Shown: positions 8,254 to 18,403, counted from the first letter of the stretch. The stretch is 64,000 bases of DNA from Sporosarcina koreensis (GCF_000826145.2 NZ_LN651337.1:561774-625773); one strand, 5' to 3'. Numbers and translations: made by a program. The notes: generated from the letters alone by a model not told the origin.

Positions 8254-9306
8254 TTACAATAAATAGAAGCCGATCGCCATGATGATGTAAGCGGCGAACA
8301 GGACGAGCCCTTCAAACCAGTTCGATTCCCCGTCATTGGATAAGTTGATGACGAGCAGGGCCGCCGTCACCATGGCGACGAGTTCCTGAATCGTGAAGAC
8401 AAGCGGCATCTCTGTCGGCATGAGCAGCGAAATGAGCACGAGTGCCGGGGCTACGAACATCGCGACCTGCAGTGTTGAACCGACAGCAATTTCAACCGAT
8501 ACGTCCATCCGATTCTTCATGGCCATCGTCACGGCGGAGACATGCTCCGCGGCATTTCCGACAATCGCCACGATGATGATCCCGATGAACAGCTCACTCC
8601 AGCCGAATCGTTCGCCCAGCGTCTCGAAAGTCTGCACAAGCTGTTCGGAAACGAACGCAACCGCCACAGTGCTCAGCAATAACACAAGAATCGATTTCCC
8701 TTTGGTCCACTCCGGTTCCTCCTCCTCGACTGCAGCCTCATCGCCGGAAGCGAATACACCTCGGTGCGTCACCAATTTGAAGAACAGTCCTGCCAAGTAG
8801 ATCGCAATGAGGATCACCGAGATGCCGACGCTCAAATTCAATGTCGTTCCGGAGTCCATGGAGATCGAGAACACTTCCGGTATGATAAATGCTACGATGA
8901 TTGCGAATATGAGCAGCCCGGAATTATAACGGGCATCATGCAGACTGAACTTCTGGCGCTTGAACTTCAGGCCGCCTGCGAAAAACGACAGACCGAGCAC
9001 TAGCAGCAGGTTGCCGAGGACCGAACCTGTCAGGGACGCAAGCACGATGCCGATCAATCCCGCTTTCAGGGTGAAGATGGAAATGATAAGCTCAACAGCG
9101 TTGCCGAATGTCGCGTTCAGAAGACCGCCGATCCTCGGGCCGCTTACGATTGCAAGACTTTCCGTCGCCCGCCCGATGAAACCCGACAGACCGATGATCG
9201 TAATACAGCTCAGGATGAACATGACGATATCCGACCAGTGCAGGAACGCACCGGCCGCGACGATCGGGACCCCCGCAAATACAACTATGGAAAAAATACG
9301 GTTCAT
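8254..9306 (-). CDS. Calcium/proton exchanger (CaCA family)
   Basis: A 350-residue membrane antiporter. The ATG at 9306 is chosen because it follows AAAGGAGG, whereas the longer frame has no ribosome site. Two homologous halves each carry the alpha-repeat of cation/H+ exchangers: LLNATFGNAVELIISIFTLKAGL and VGNAAEHVSAVTMAMKNRMDVSVEIAVGSTLQ (GNA-E-H/L). An acidic linker (DEAAVEEEEPEW) separates the halves. The family, including B. subtilis ChaA/YfkE and microbial Cax, exports Ca2+ in exchange for H+. The gene appears monocistronic. Confidence 0.92.
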   Translation of the reverse strand: MNRIFSIVVFAGVPIVAAGAFLHWSDIVMFILSCITIIGLSGFIGRATESLAIVSGPRIGGLLNATFGNAVELIISIFTLKAGLIGIVLASLTGSVLGNLLLVLGLSFFAGGLKFKRQKFSLHDARYNSGLLIFAIIVAFIIPEVFSISMDSGTTLNLSVGISVILIAIYLAGLFFKLVTHRGVFASGDEAAVEEEEPEWTKGKSILVLLLSTVAVAFVSEQLVQTFETLGERFGWSELFIGIIIVAIVGNAAEHVSAVTMAMKNRMDVSVEIAVGSTLQVAMFVAPALVLISLLMPTEMPLVFTIQELVAMVTAALLVINLSNDGESNWFEGLVLFAAYIIMAIGFYLL

Positions 9307-9502
9307 AAAGCCGTTCCTCCTTTCAGATTCTCCCCCCTTATACCCGTTTTCACTGGCCGGCATTTCATTGCGCGTAAAAAATACGGACTTACTTTCAAAA
9401 ATGCTGATTTCAGGAGTGAAACTTGTAAAATAGGATATATAGAATAATGATGTGATTTTTTTTGCATGGATTTTCGATACTACTTACAAAGGACGTGCCA
9501 AA

Positions 9503-10837
9503 ATGAGCAGAACCACAGCAGATGACATACGACAGTTTGCAAAGGAGGAAAACGTGAATTTCATCCGCCTGCAGATCACCGATATACTCGGGATGATCAA
9601 AAGCGTGGAGATTCCGGTGAGCCAGCTGGATAAGGCGCTGGATAACAAAATGATGTTCGACGGTTCTTCAATAGAAGGGTTTACGAAAATCGAAGCATCC
9701 GATATGTACCTCGTACCAGATCTTGATACGTGGATGGTATTCCCATGGGCATCCGGCAACGGCAAAGTCGCACGCCTGATCTGTGACGTCTGCCAGGCGG
9801 ACGGCACCCCGTTCCCCGGTGATCCCCGCGGCAACCTGAAACGGGTGCTGAAAGAGATGGAAAGTATGGGCTATACCAATTTCAACCTCGGTCCCGAGCC
9901 GGAGTTCTTCCTCTTCAAGCTGGACCGCCACGGTGAGCCGACGATGCATGTGAACGATGATGGCGACTACTTCGACTTCTCCCCGCTCGATCTCGGTGAG
10001 GACTGCCGCAGGGATATCGTTCTTCAGCTGGAGGAGCTCGGATTCGAAGTCGAGGCCTCCCATCATGAGTCCGCACCGGGCCAGCACGAAATCGACTTTA
10101 AATACGCTGATGCTTTACGAGCATGCGACAATATCCAGACCTTTAAACTTGTCGTCAAAACAATTGCCCGGGAGCATGGCCTTCATGCAACTTTCATGCC
10201 AAAACCGATTTTTGGTGTCAACGGCTCAGGTATGCACTGCAACGTGTCTCTGTTCAAAGATGGTAAAAATACATTTTACGATGAACACGCGGATGACCAG
10301 CTCAGCCGGACCGCTTACCAGTTCATGGCAGGTGTGCTGAAACACGTCAAAGGATTTACAGCTATCACTAATCCGACGGTCAACTCCTATAAGCGTCTCG
10401 TGCCTGGTTATGAAGCACCGTGCTACATTGCCTGGTCCGCATCGAACCGGAGTCCTGTCGTCCGTATTCCGGCATCCCGCGGCATGAGCACGCGGATCGA
10501 GCTCCGTTCCGTAGACTCGGTGGCGAATCCATACCTCGCGCTGTCAGCGATCCTGAAAGCAGGACTCAGCGGTATCGAGCAGCAACTCGATCCAGGCGCG
10601 CCTTGTGACCGCAACCTGTATGACATGACCGCGTCAGACTTGAAGGAAGCCGGTATTTCGGTGCTGCCGACCGATCTGGACCATGCGCTGCTTGCACTCG
10701 ATGAGGACACGGTCGTCCAAGAGGCGCTCGGTGAGCATATCTACCGGAATTTCCGCGACGTCAAACAGAAGGAATGGGACAGCTACCGGATCACCGTCCA
10801 TCCTTGGGAAATCGACGAATACCGTAAAATCTATTGA
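9503..10837 (+). CDS. glnA: Glutamine synthetase type I, copy 1 (variant feedback residue)
   Basis: A 444-residue enzyme, the same length as B. subtilis GlnA, that makes glutamine from glutamate, ammonia and ATP. ATG 9503 is chosen because the upstream extension is unlike the family. Signatures seen are [38 protein letters not shown], the ATP-binding [14 protein letters not shown], and [17 protein letters not shown] with the Glu304 loop. The position equal to B. subtilis Arg62, needed for glutamine feedback inhibition, is Lys (TKIEAS instead of VRIEES), and Glu65 is Ala. No glnR gene precedes it, unlike the Bacillus glnRA operon. It is a close paralogue of the next gene and has its own terminator. 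Confidence 0.95.
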   Translation: MSRTTADDIRQFAKEENVNFIRLQITDILGMIKSVEIPVSQLDKALDNKMMFDGSSIEGFTKIEASDMYLVPDLDTWMVFPWASGNGKVARLICDVCQADGTPFPGDPRGNLKRVLKEMESMGYTNFNLGPEPEFFLFKLDRHGEPTMHVNDDGDYFDFSPLDLGEDCRRDIVLQLEELGFEVEASHHESAPGQHEIDFKYADALRACDNIQTFKLVVKTIAREHGLHATFMPKPIFGVNGSGMHCNVSLFKDGKNTFYDEHADDQLSRTAYQFMAGVLKHVKGFTAITNPTVNSYKRLVPGYEAPCYIAWSASNRSPVVRIPASRGMSTRIELRSVDSVANPYLALSAILKAGLSGIEQQLDPGAPCDRNLYDMTASDLKEAGISVLPTDLDHALLALDEDTVVQEALGEHIYRNFRDVKQKEWDSYRITVHPWEIDEYRKIY

Positions 10838-10846
10838 TCATCCTGC

Positions 10847-10877
10847 ACCCGGACACCCCTTCGTGTCCGGGTTTTTC
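10847..10877 (+). terminator. Terminator between the two glnA genes
   Basis: The 10-bp stem ACCCGGACAC/GTGTCCGGGT with a short loop and TTTTT follows glnA copy 1. The two copies are therefore likely separate transcription units. Confidence 0.88.
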
Positions 10878-10997
10878 TATGTCCAAAATCGACACAAAAA
10901 AAATCTTGTAATGCAGCCTGTATTTCCGTACTATTAAAAAATATTATGCAGCCGTGACAGTGCAGTAATATAATACCGACAAGAAGGAAGTGGCCTG

Positions 10998-12332
10998 ATG
11001 AGGAAGACAACCAAAGACGATATTCGGAAATTTGTGAAAGAGGACAACGTCAATTTCGTCCGTCTGCAATTCACTGACATCCTCGGGATGATCAAGAACG
11101 TGGAGATTCCTATCAGCCAGCTCGACAAAGCACTGGATAACAAGATGATGTTCGATGGTTCTTCCATCGAAGGGTTTGTCCGGATCGAGGAATCGGATAT
11201 GTACCTGATTCCCGATTTGGACACTTGGATGGTCTTCCCCTGGCCGTCCGGCACTGGAAAAGTGGCACGGCTTATCTGCGATGTCTCACTTGCGGACGGT
11301 CAGCCGTTCCCGGGTGATCCGCGCGGCAATCTGAAGCGGGTGCTCCGTGAGATGGAAGATATGGGCTTCACTGATTTCAACTTAGGACCTGAACCGGAAT
11401 TCTTCCTATTCAAACTCGACAGCAATGGCGAGCCGACAATGGAACTGAATGACCACGGCGACTACTTCGATTTCGCACCGCTCGACCTCGGTGAAAACTG
11501 CCGGCGGGATATCGTCCTGGAACTGGAAGCGCTCGGTTTCGAAGTGGAAGCATCGCATCACGAAGCGGCCCCCGGCCAGCATGAAGTCGATTTCAAATAT
11601 GCGGATGCATTAACCGCATGCGACCATATCCAGACATTCAAGCTCGTCGTTAAGACGATTGCCCGCAAACACGGTCTCCATGCGACATTCATGCCGAAAC
11701 CGCTATTTGGCGTGAATGGGTCGGGCATGCACTGCAACATCTCCCTCTTCAAAGACGGTGAAAACATGTTCTTCGACGAAAACGGCGACCGCAAGCTGAG
11801 CACGACAGCCTATCAATTTATGGCCGGTATCCTCGATCACGTGAAAGGGTTCACCGCCGTCACCAATCCGACGGTCAACTCGTATAAGCGGCTCGTCCCC
11901 GGCTATGAAGCACCCTGCTATATCGCCTGGTCTGCACAGAACAGGAGCCCGCTGATCCGTATTCCGGCATCGCGGGGCTTGAGCACCCGCATCGAAGTGC
12001 GATCGGTCGATTCAGTCGCAAACCCGTATCTGGCATTGGCTGCCATCCTGAAAGCCGGCCTTGACGGTATCCGCCGGCAGCTCGATCCCGGTGCTCCGTG
12101 CGACCGTAATATTTACGAGATGAATGCCGGAGAGCTGAAGCAGGCCGGTATCGTGACGCTGCCGACAGACCTCGACCACGCCCTGCTCGCACTCGAAGCG
12201 GATCCTGTCATGCAGGAAGCGCTCGGCAGCCATATCTATGCGAACTACAAAGCAGCCAAGCAGGCGGAATGGGACAGCTACCGGATCACCGTGCATCCAT
12301 GGGAACTCGACCGCTACATGAAGATCTATTGA
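10998..12332 (+). CDS. glnA: Glutamine synthetase type I, copy 2 (canonical feedback residues)
   Basis: A 444-residue enzyme closely similar to copy 1 over its whole length, pointing to a tandem duplication. AAGAAGGAAG lies upstream of the ATG. It keeps the canonical [16 protein letters not shown] loop with Arg at position 62 and the VPGYEAPCY Glu304 loop. By analogy with B. subtilis it should therefore be feedback-inhibited by glutamine, and could interact with GlnR/TnrA-type regulators. Substitutions between the copies are spread through the protein ([10 protein letters not shown] and HPWE are kept, C-terminal EIDEYRKIY versus ELDRYMKIY), so the duplication is not recent. No clear GlnR/TnrA operator was found upstream. 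Confidence 0.95.
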   Translation: MRKTTKDDIRKFVKEDNVNFVRLQFTDILGMIKNVEIPISQLDKALDNKMMFDGSSIEGFVRIEESDMYLIPDLDTWMVFPWPSGTGKVARLICDVSLADGQPFPGDPRGNLKRVLREMEDMGFTDFNLGPEPEFFLFKLDSNGEPTMELNDHGDYFDFAPLDLGENCRRDIVLELEALGFEVEASHHEAAPGQHEVDFKYADALTACDHIQTFKLVVKTIARKHGLHATFMPKPLFGVNGSGMHCNISLFKDGENMFFDENGDRKLSTTAYQFMAGILDHVKGFTAVTNPTVNSYKRLVPGYEAPCYIAWSAQNRSPLIRIPASRGLSTRIEVRSVDSVANPYLALAAILKAGLDGIRRQLDPGAPCDRNIYEMNAGELKQAGIVTLPTDLDHALLALEADPVMQEALGSHIYANYKAAKQAEWDSYRITVHPWELDRYMKIY

Positions 12333-12372
12333 AAAAAGCCCGGGCCATCCGTATTGGATGTCCGGGCTTTCT
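12333..12372. terminator. Bidirectional terminator between glnA copy 2 and oppF
   Basis: A long stem (AAAGCCCGGGCCATCC pairing imperfectly with GGATGTCCGGGCTTT) starts at the glnA stop and lies just before the oppF stop, separating the convergent units. Confidence 0.85.
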
Positions 12373-12376
12373 GTTG

Positions 12377-13321
12377 TCATTCAGCCGGTTTATGGGCCGC
12401 TTTCATTTCCTTGTATTCCTTTTCGGAACAGAGGACGAAGTGTTCCGGTGCAATTTCGCGGAACTCGACTGTTTCGTCTGCTCCGTAATTATGGTCTTTC
12501 GGGTTATACGGCGTCCGCACCCGTGTGCGCTCATACCGGGGATCCGGCAGCGGGATCGCTGAGAGCAGCGACTTCGTATACAGATGCATCGGATTGCGGT
12601 ACAGCTCATCAGCAGGCGCCATTTCCACGAGTTTGCCGAAATACATAACGCCGATCCGATCGGAGATGTACTTGACCATCGACAAATCATGCGCGATGAA
12701 GAGATACGTCAGCCCGCGTTCTTCCTGCAGTTCTTTCAGCAGGTTGACGACCTGCGCCTGGATGGACACGTCAAGCGCGGAAATCGGTTCATCCGCAATG
12801 ATGAACTCAGGATCGACCGCAAGTGCACGTGCAATCCCGATCCGCTGTCGCTGTCCGCCCGAGAACTCATGCGGGTAGCGCTGAGCGTGCTCCCGGTTCA
12901 ATCCGACAGTCTCCAAAAGCTTGATCACAAGTTCTTGACGCTCTTTCTTCGTCTTGGCCAGTCCATGGTTATCAATGCCTTCTGCAATGATATCCATGAC
13001 TTTCATCCGTGGATTCAGCGATGCATATGGATCCTGGAAGATCATCTGCATCTTCCGATTGAATTCTTTGTTGGCGGCTTTCGATTTCTTCCCCTGGACA
13101 TTCACGCCATCAAACAGCACTTCGCCGTCCGTTGCATCATAGAGACGGATGATCGTCCGGCCGGTTGTCGACTTTCCGCATCCCGACTCGCCGACGAGAC
13201 CGAATGTTTCACCTCGGTTGATCTTGAAGCTGATGTCATCGATCGCCCGCACTTCATTCGGTTTTCCTTCGTTGAAATACTGTTTCAGGTTCTTCACTTC
13301 AAGTAAGACATCTGACATCAT
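12377..13321 (-). CDS. oppF: Oligopeptide ABC transporter ATP-binding protein OppF-like
   Basis: A 314-residue ABC ATPase with Walker A GESGCGKSTTGR, signature FSGGQRQRIGIARAL, Walker B EFIIADEPISALD and the dipeptide-family C-terminal domain (SAIPLPDPRYERTRVRTPY). It pairs with OppD as the heterodimeric motor of a peptide importer. The ATG at 13321 has AGGAGG six bases upstream and overlaps the oppD stop by 4 bp, indicating translational coupling. It is the last gene of oppABCDF. Confidence 0.93.
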   Translation of the reverse strand: MMSDVLLEVKNLKQYFNEGKPNEVRAIDDISFKINRGETFGLVGESGCGKSTTGRTIIRLYDATDGEVLFDGVNVQGKKSKAANKEFNRKMQMIFQDPYASLNPRMKVMDIIAEGIDNHGLAKTKKERQELVIKLLETVGLNREHAQRYPHEFSGGQRQRIGIARALAVDPEFIIADEPISALDVSIQAQVVNLLKELQEERGLTYLFIAHDLSMVKYISDRIGVMYFGKLVEMAPADELYRNPMHLYTKSLLSAIPLPDPRYERTRVRTPYNPKDHNYGADETVEFREIAPEHFVLCSEKEYKEMKAAHKPAE

Positions 13322-14379
13322 GCACGCCCTCCTGTTGCTTCATAGTATCGGCTGCCCGGGAATGTCCGCATCCGTTCGATGATTGCAGCAGGCGGTTCCA
13401 CTTGCGGTGCTTGCGGATGCAGCAGCCATGTTGCTGCATAATGTGTGTCGCTCACCTGGAAGAATGGGGGTGGCTGTTCCATATCGATCTTCAGGGCATA
13501 TTCGCTTCGGAGTGCAAAGGCATCCCCTTTCGGCGGGTTCAGCAGATCCGGCGGCGTGCCGGGAATCGCATACAGCTTCTCGTCATTGACGTCCATTGAC
13601 GGCATCGAACTCAGCAGCCCCCATGTATACGGATGCTGCGGATTGTAGAAGATTTCATCCACTGTGCCGATCTCGACAATCTTACCGCCGTACATGACCG
13701 CAACCCGGTCCGCGACGTTTGCGACGACACCAAGGTCATGGGTGATGAAAATGATCGATGTATCGATCTTCTTCTGGATATCTTTCATGAGCTCCAGGAT
13801 CTGCGCCTGGATGGTAACGTCCAGCGCAGTTGTCGGCTCATCGGCGATGAGGATCTGGGGATTGCACGCAAGCGCAGTCGCAATAACAATCCGCTGCCGC
13901 TGTCCGCCGGAAAACTGGTGCGGGTACATCTTATAACGGTTTTCCGCATTAGGAATGCCGACCATGTTGAGTAAGTCGATTGCCACTTTACGTGCTTTCG
14001 CCTTGCTCACTTTTTGGTGCTTTAAGATCGGTTCCATGATCTGCTTCCCGATGGTCATCGTCGGGTTCAGGGAGGTCATCGGATCCTGGAAGATCATCGA
14101 AATATCTTTCCCGCGGATTTTCTGCATCTCTGTATCCGAGAGTTTTGTCAGGTCTTTCCCATCGAACAGGATTTCCCCGTTTTTGAATTCGGCACTCGAT
14201 TCGGGCAGAAGACGCATGATCGATTTCGTCGTGACGGATTTCCCTGAACCCGACTCCCCGACAATCGCCAATGTCTCCCCTTTGTTCAAATCGAAGTTGA
14301 CGCCGCGAATCGCTTTCACTTCTCCAGCAAACGTATGGAAGGAAAGCTCTAAATTTTTGACTTGTAGTATTTTACTCAT
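13318..14379 (-). CDS. oppD: Oligopeptide ABC transporter ATP-binding protein OppD-like
   Basis: A 353-residue ABC ATPase with Walker A GESGSGKSVTTKS, signature FSGGQRQRIVIATAL and Walker B ILIADEPTTALDVT. The oligopeptide/dipeptide transporter C-terminal domain is present (LLSSMPSMDVNDEKLYAIPGTPPDLLNPPKGDAFALR), although the usual Fe-S-binding Cys residues of OppD/DppD C-termini are not evident. It sits between oppC (16 bp upstream) and oppF (4-bp overlap). Confidence 0.93.
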   Translation of the reverse strand: MSKILQVKNLELSFHTFAGEVKAIRGVNFDLNKGETLAIVGESGSGKSVTTKSIMRLLPESSAEFKNGEILFDGKDLTKLSDTEMQKIRGKDISMIFQDPMTSLNPTMTIGKQIMEPILKHQKVSKAKARKVAIDLLNMVGIPNAENRYKMYPHQFSGGQRQRIVIATALACNPQILIADEPTTALDVTIQAQILELMKDIQKKIDTSIIFITHDLGVVANVADRVAVMYGGKIVEIGTVDEIFYNPQHPYTWGLLSSMPSMDVNDEKLYAIPGTPPDLLNPPKGDAFALRSEYALKIDMEQPPPFFQVSDTHYAATWLLHPQAPQVEPPAAIIERMRTFPGSRYYEATGGRA

Positions 14380-14395
14380 TTTGCTTTCCTCCTAG

Positions 14396-15415
14396 TTAGT
14401 CCTTCATCTTCGGATCGAGCGCATCGCGCAGTCCGTCACCGATCAAGTTGAATGCGATCATGAGAACACTGATGACGATGGACGGGTACAGCAGAACGTA
14501 TGGCTGGTTCCGCATCACTTTGTAACCGTCATCGATCAGAGTTCCGAGTGAGGCATCTGGCGGCTGAAGACCGATCCCGATGAAGCTCAGGAATGCTTCG
14601 AAGAAAATAGCGTTCGGAATGGTGAACATCGTGTTGATGATGATGATTCCGAGAACGTTCGGCATGAGGTGCTTCGACATGATTTTCGTATCATTGGTTC
14701 CGAGTGTCCGGGCTGCCAGGACGAATTCCTGGTTTTTATATTTCAGAATCTGTGCCCGGACAATACGGGACATCCCGATCCACCCGGTGATGGAGATGGC
14801 GATGATGATCGCCTTGATGCCCGGTTCCATGATCATGAGCATCAGGATGACGACAATGAGAGTCGGGATCCCGATCAGGATTTCGACGATCCGCTGCATG
14901 ATATCATCCGTCCGTCCCCCGAAGTATCCGGAAATCCCTCCGTACAGGACACCGATCACAAGGTCGATGACTGCCGCTACAAAGGCGATGAGAAGCGAAA
15001 TCTGGGTACCTTCCCACAGTCGGGTGAACAAGTCACGGCCGAGTCCATCCGTACCGAACCAGTAATATTCGTCGACTTTCTTCATCTCATACAAGTTGAC
15101 TTTCTTGCCGCCGAGGTTTCCGACGCCGTCCATGATGCCGAGTTTCTCAATACCCGGAACTTTCGGCGGAAGATTCGCATGCCGCAAATTCTGGGCAGCA
15201 CCATCGTGGCCATTCAAATGCGGACCGATGAACGCCATTAGAATCAGAAGCACAAGGACAACCATACTGACGATGGCCGCTTTGTTCTTACGGAGGCGGA
15301 GCCAGGCGTCCTGCCAGAAACTCAAGCTCGGTTTTTCGATCCGTTCTGCCTGATCACTGTTCAGGGATATCCGTTCAAATTGGTCTTGGGGCAGTTGTTC
15401 GTGATCTTTTTGCAT
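14396..15415 (-). CDS. oppC: Oligopeptide ABC transporter permease OppC-like
   Basis: A 339-residue permease. A cytoplasmic N-terminal stretch (SLSFWQDAWLRLRKNKAAIVSM, the OppC N-terminal domain) is followed by a first helix, then a periplasmic segment with EYYWFGTDGLGRDLFTRLWEGTQISL, typical of DppC/OppC, and five more helices. The EAA coupling loop is AARTLGTNDTKIMSKHLMPNVLGII. It shares one base with the oppB stop (TAATG overlap), so it is translated in tandem with OppB. Confidence 0.93.
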   Translation of the reverse strand: MQKDHEQLPQDQFERISLNSDQAERIEKPSLSFWQDAWLRLRKNKAAIVSMVVLVLLILMAFIGPHLNGHDGAAQNLRHANLPPKVPGIEKLGIMDGVGNLGGKKVNLYEMKKVDEYYWFGTDGLGRDLFTRLWEGTQISLLIAFVAAVIDLVIGVLYGGISGYFGGRTDDIMQRIVEILIGIPTLIVVILMLMIMEPGIKAIIIAISITGWIGMSRIVRAQILKYKNQEFVLAARTLGTNDTKIMSKHLMPNVLGIIIINTMFTIPNAIFFEAFLSFIGIGLQPPDASLGTLIDDGYKVMRNQPYVLLYPSIVISVLMIAFNLIGDGLRDALDPKMKD

Positions 15416-16347
15416 TATGCTTTCCCTCCAGCCAAGCGGATACGCGGATCAATGACACCGTACAGAATATCCACAATGAAAATAACCACAATAAGAAATG
15501 CCGAGAAGAACAGCGTAGTTCCCATGATTGTCGCGAAGTCGTTGACCATGATCGAAGAAACAAACTGCTCTCCGATTCCGGGAATCGCGAAAATTTTCTC
15601 GACAACGAGTGAGCCGGTAACGAGGCCTGCAGCGACCGGTCCGAGAACTGTGATGAGCGGAATGAGCGCGTTCCGGAATGCGTGCTTGAATGCGATTTCG
15701 AACTTGTTCGCACCTTTCGCCTTGGCGAGTGTAATGTAATCGGAACTCATCACTTCGATCATCTCGGTCCGGATGAAACGTGCGGACAGTGCAAGAGGTC
15801 CCATTGCAAGTGCCAGCGATGGAAGTACACTGGACTGCCAGCCGTCATTCCACAGGCCGACCGGAAGCAGGTGCCATTGGGAAGCGACATAGTATTGAAG
15901 GAGTGAGGCGAATACGAACGATGGAATCGAGCTTCCCAATATCGCCATGAACGTACTCCCGTAATCCCAGAATGTATTCTGCCTTAATGCGGCCAGCATT
16001 CCGAGGAGGATACCGACAAGGGTGCCGAATACCATCGCCTGGGCGCCGAGGATGAACGACGGCTTGATACGTGAAGCAAGAAGGTCATTGACGCTCTTGC
16101 CTTTGAATGCGAAGGACGTACCAAGATCGCCTTTTGCCAAGTTTTTCATGTAAATTGCATATTGGACAGGTGCCGGCTTGTCGATACCGTATTTTTTCTC
16201 GACAATCTTCTTTTGCGTGTCATTCAGCTTGCTGTAAGACGCAATCGGGGAACCTGGCAATGTCTGCATTAAGAAAAATGTTGTCGTCGCAATGAGAAAC
16301 ATTGTGATGAACATATAAATGATCCGTTTACCAATATATTTAACCAT
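15415..16347 (-). CDS. oppB: Oligopeptide ABC transporter permease OppB-like
   Basis: A 310-residue permease beginning MVKYIGKRIIYMFITMFLIATTTFFLMQTLPGSP, the standard DppB/OppB start, with about six helices and the EAA loop AKAKGANKFEIAFKHAFRNALIPLI. GGAGGTG precedes the ATG. It is separated from oppA by 160 bp containing an attenuator-like hairpin, so OppB-F should be made at lower levels than the binding protein. Confidence 0.93.
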   Translation of the reverse strand: MVKYIGKRIIYMFITMFLIATTTFFLMQTLPGSPIASYSKLNDTQKKIVEKKYGIDKPAPVQYAIYMKNLAKGDLGTSFAFKGKSVNDLLASRIKPSFILGAQAMVFGTLVGILLGMLAALRQNTFWDYGSTFMAILGSSIPSFVFASLLQYYVASQWHLLPVGLWNDGWQSSVLPSLALAMGPLALSARFIRTEMIEVMSSDYITLAKAKGANKFEIAFKHAFRNALIPLITVLGPVAAGLVTGSLVVEKIFAIPGIGEQFVSSIMVNDFATIMGTTLFFSAFLIVVIFIVDILYGVIDPRIRLAGGKA

Positions 16348-16449
16348 GCTGCACCTCCAGGTCTATGTACCACTGTATCTGAAACCGTGTCGACGATTTG
16401 TATTCAAAATGAAAGCACTTACAAAACATTCACATTATTTTCTGTTATT

Positions 16450-16487
16450 GAAAAAGAGAGTATATGGCGGAACGCCGCCATATACTC
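16450..16487 (-). terminator. Attenuator-like hairpin between oppA and oppB
   Basis: A perfect 13-bp stem (16458-16470 with 16475-16487) encloses a 4-nt loop. On the minus strand it is followed by CTCTTTTTC. It lies just after the oppA stop inside the operon, a usual arrangement for partial termination that raises binding protein over permease levels. Confidence 0.85.
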
Positions 16488-16507
16488 CCGTTATTCAGCT
16501 GAACCGC

Positions 16508-18232
16508 TTACTCTTTACCTGAAATATACGCCCACTTATAGCTGTAGTCAGCTCCGAATGGGTGGCTTACCAAACCTTTGAAGTATGGTTTTTCAAGGAA
16601 AATCAAACCGCGCTGATAGATCGGTGCGATAGCTGCATCGTCCTCCAGAAGGATTTTTTCAGCTTTAGCGAATGCTTCATAACGCTCTTCCGGCTTCAAT
16701 GCCAAGTCGCCTTTCGAATCGGCAATCAGCTGGTCATATTCTTTGTTGGAATAAGACATCAAGTTGTTTGTTCCATCTGTGACGAACAGATCCAGGAAGG
16801 AGATCGGATCCTGGAAGTCAGGGCCCCATCCGGAAACTTGGATATCGTAATCCTGTGAGCTGTCAAGCTCAAGACGTACTGCGAATGGAACTTCTTTCAG
16901 CTTGATCTTCAGACCTTCAAGGTTCGTTTCGAGCTGAGATTTGAAGTACTCATCCATCTTCTTGGAAAGCTCTGTATCTCCGCCGAGGATTTCAAGCTCA
17001 AGGCTGTCGACACCGAGTTCATCCAATCCTTTTTTCCAGAATTCTTTCGCTTCTTCCGCGTTGTACTCGAGGTGGTCTCCACTCAGTTCACGGAAGTCTT
17101 TCTTGTTTTCATCGTAAGCGAAATCTTTCGGTACGAGGAAGTTTGCAGGAATCGATCCGTTTGCAAGAACAACATCTGCAAGGTCTTCTTTCTGGAATGA
17201 TTTTGCGATCGCTTTACGGATATTGACGTTTGCAAGAGGTGTTTCCTTGCCGCCTTTTTGCTGGTTGAACTTGAAGTAGAAAACAGATGTTTCTGCCTGT
17301 GTTACAGCTTCAGGGTCATCCTGGTACTGCATTGCAAGGTCACCGGATACGCCGGCACGGTCAAGCTTGCCATCCTGGTACAGGTTGACTGCTGTTGCAG
17401 AATCCTGAACGACGTTGACATTGATTTCAGTCAATTTCACGTTGTCAGCATCCCAATAGTGATCGTTCTTAACATATTTCCAGCTTCCGCCTGTACCGTC
17501 CCATTCAGTCAGAGTGAATGGTCCATTGTATAGAAGGTTGTCGGAGTTTGTAGCATACGCGTCGCCTTTTTCAGTGACGAATTCTTCTTTTTGCGGGTAG
17601 AACGTTCCAAATGACATGAGTGACAGGAAGTAAGGGACCGGACGCTCAAGTGTCACTTCGAGTGTCTTTTCGTCTTTCGCGACGATTCCGAGCTCTTTCT
17701 TGTCCATTTTGCCTTCACTGATAGCTGTTGCATTCTTGACAGTTCCGGACATCATGAACGGACCGTACGGAGATCCTGTAGCAGGATCGATTGCACGCTG
17801 CCATGCGAATACGAAATCATCAGCAGTGACTGGTGTACCGTCAGACCACTTTGCGTCACGGAGTTTGAACGTGTACGTCAAGCCGTCTTCGCTTTCAGTC
17901 GCCTCTTCTGCAGCCATTGCAGGTTCTGCAATGTTTTCTTCGTTCAGACGGTAGAGACCTTCGTTTACGTTGTTCAGTACGTTGAATCCTACTGCATCTT
18001 CAACGATTGCTGAGTCGACGGAAGGGATTGCAGCAGATTCAGCCAAGTTCAGAATTTGTTCTGCATCCGGCTCACCGTCTTCTTTCTTAGGTGTTTCTGT
18101 TGCGGAGTCATCTTTTTTGCTGTCGTCGTCTTTTGAAGCATTGTCCTTATCATCCGAGCCGCCACAAGCAGCAAGGAAGATACTTAGTACTAATGTCATC
18201 GCGAGCAGCAATAGCCATTTTGTGTTCTTCAA
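16508..18232 (-). CDS. oppA: Oligopeptide-binding lipoprotein OppA-like
   Basis: A solute-binding lipoprotein of about 574 residues. TTG at 18232 is preferred because AAAGGGGG is then about 7 bp away; an ATG 6 bp upstream is also possible. The signal MKNTKWLLLLAMTLVLSIF-LAAC ends in a lipobox, and a Ser/Asp/Lys-rich linker follows. The family-5 signature is present as YTFKLRDAKWSDGTPVTADDFVFAWQRAIDP, followed by GNGPFTLTEW-like (YNGPFTLTEWDGTGG) and DYDIQVSGWGPDFQDPISFLDLF regions. It binds peptides extracellularly and feeds OppBCDF. It is the first gene, with its own sigma-A-type promoter. Confidence 0.94.
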   Translation of the reverse strand: MKNTKWLLLLAMTLVLSIFLAACGGSDDKDNASKDDDSKKDDSATETPKKEDGEPDAEQILNLAESAAIPSVDSAIVEDAVGFNVLNNVNEGLYRLNEENIAEPAMAAEEATESEDGLTYTFKLRDAKWSDGTPVTADDFVFAWQRAIDPATGSPYGPFMMSGTVKNATAISEGKMDKKELGIVAKDEKTLEVTLERPVPYFLSLMSFGTFYPQKEEFVTEKGDAYATNSDNLLYNGPFTLTEWDGTGGSWKYVKNDHYWDADNVKLTEINVNVVQDSATAVNLYQDGKLDRAGVSGDLAMQYQDDPEAVTQAETSVFYFKFNQQKGGKETPLANVNIRKAIAKSFQKEDLADVVLANGSIPANFLVPKDFAYDENKKDFRELSGDHLEYNAEEAKEFWKKGLDELGVDSLELEILGGDTELSKKMDEYFKSQLETNLEGLKIKLKEVPFAVRLELDSSQDYDIQVSGWGPDFQDPISFLDLFVTDGTNNLMSYSNKEYDQLIADSKGDLALKPEERYEAFAKAEKILLEDDAAIAPIYQRGLIFLEKPYFKGLVSHPFGADYSYKWAYISGKE

Positions 18233-18278
18233 GGTCATTCCCCCTTTTTATAATTGTCTGAAGAATTAACACTATTTC

Positions 18279-18306
18279 ATTATACAATCAAATTCTCTTA
18301 AGTCAA
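18279..18306 (-). promoter_or_regulatory. Sigma-A promoter of the opp operon
   Basis: On the minus strand TTGACT and TATAAT are separated by 16 bp, and the -10 box lies about 40 bp upstream of the oppA start. The match to the housekeeping consensus is strong. Confidence 0.8.
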
Positions 18307-18403
18307 AGTGTTTTTTACAAAAAATTTTACTAGGCATAACCAACCGATGAATTTGAATAGTCGTCGAATTGTGTCGGTAAGCGGTTTCCGGCCCTATTTT
18401 TCT

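Noticed and set aside
9420..9502. GlnR/TnrA operator upstream of glnA copy 1
   Set aside because: Only one half-site (TGTAAAAT) matches the TGTNA-N7-TNACA consensus; the region before copy 2 also lacks a full match.
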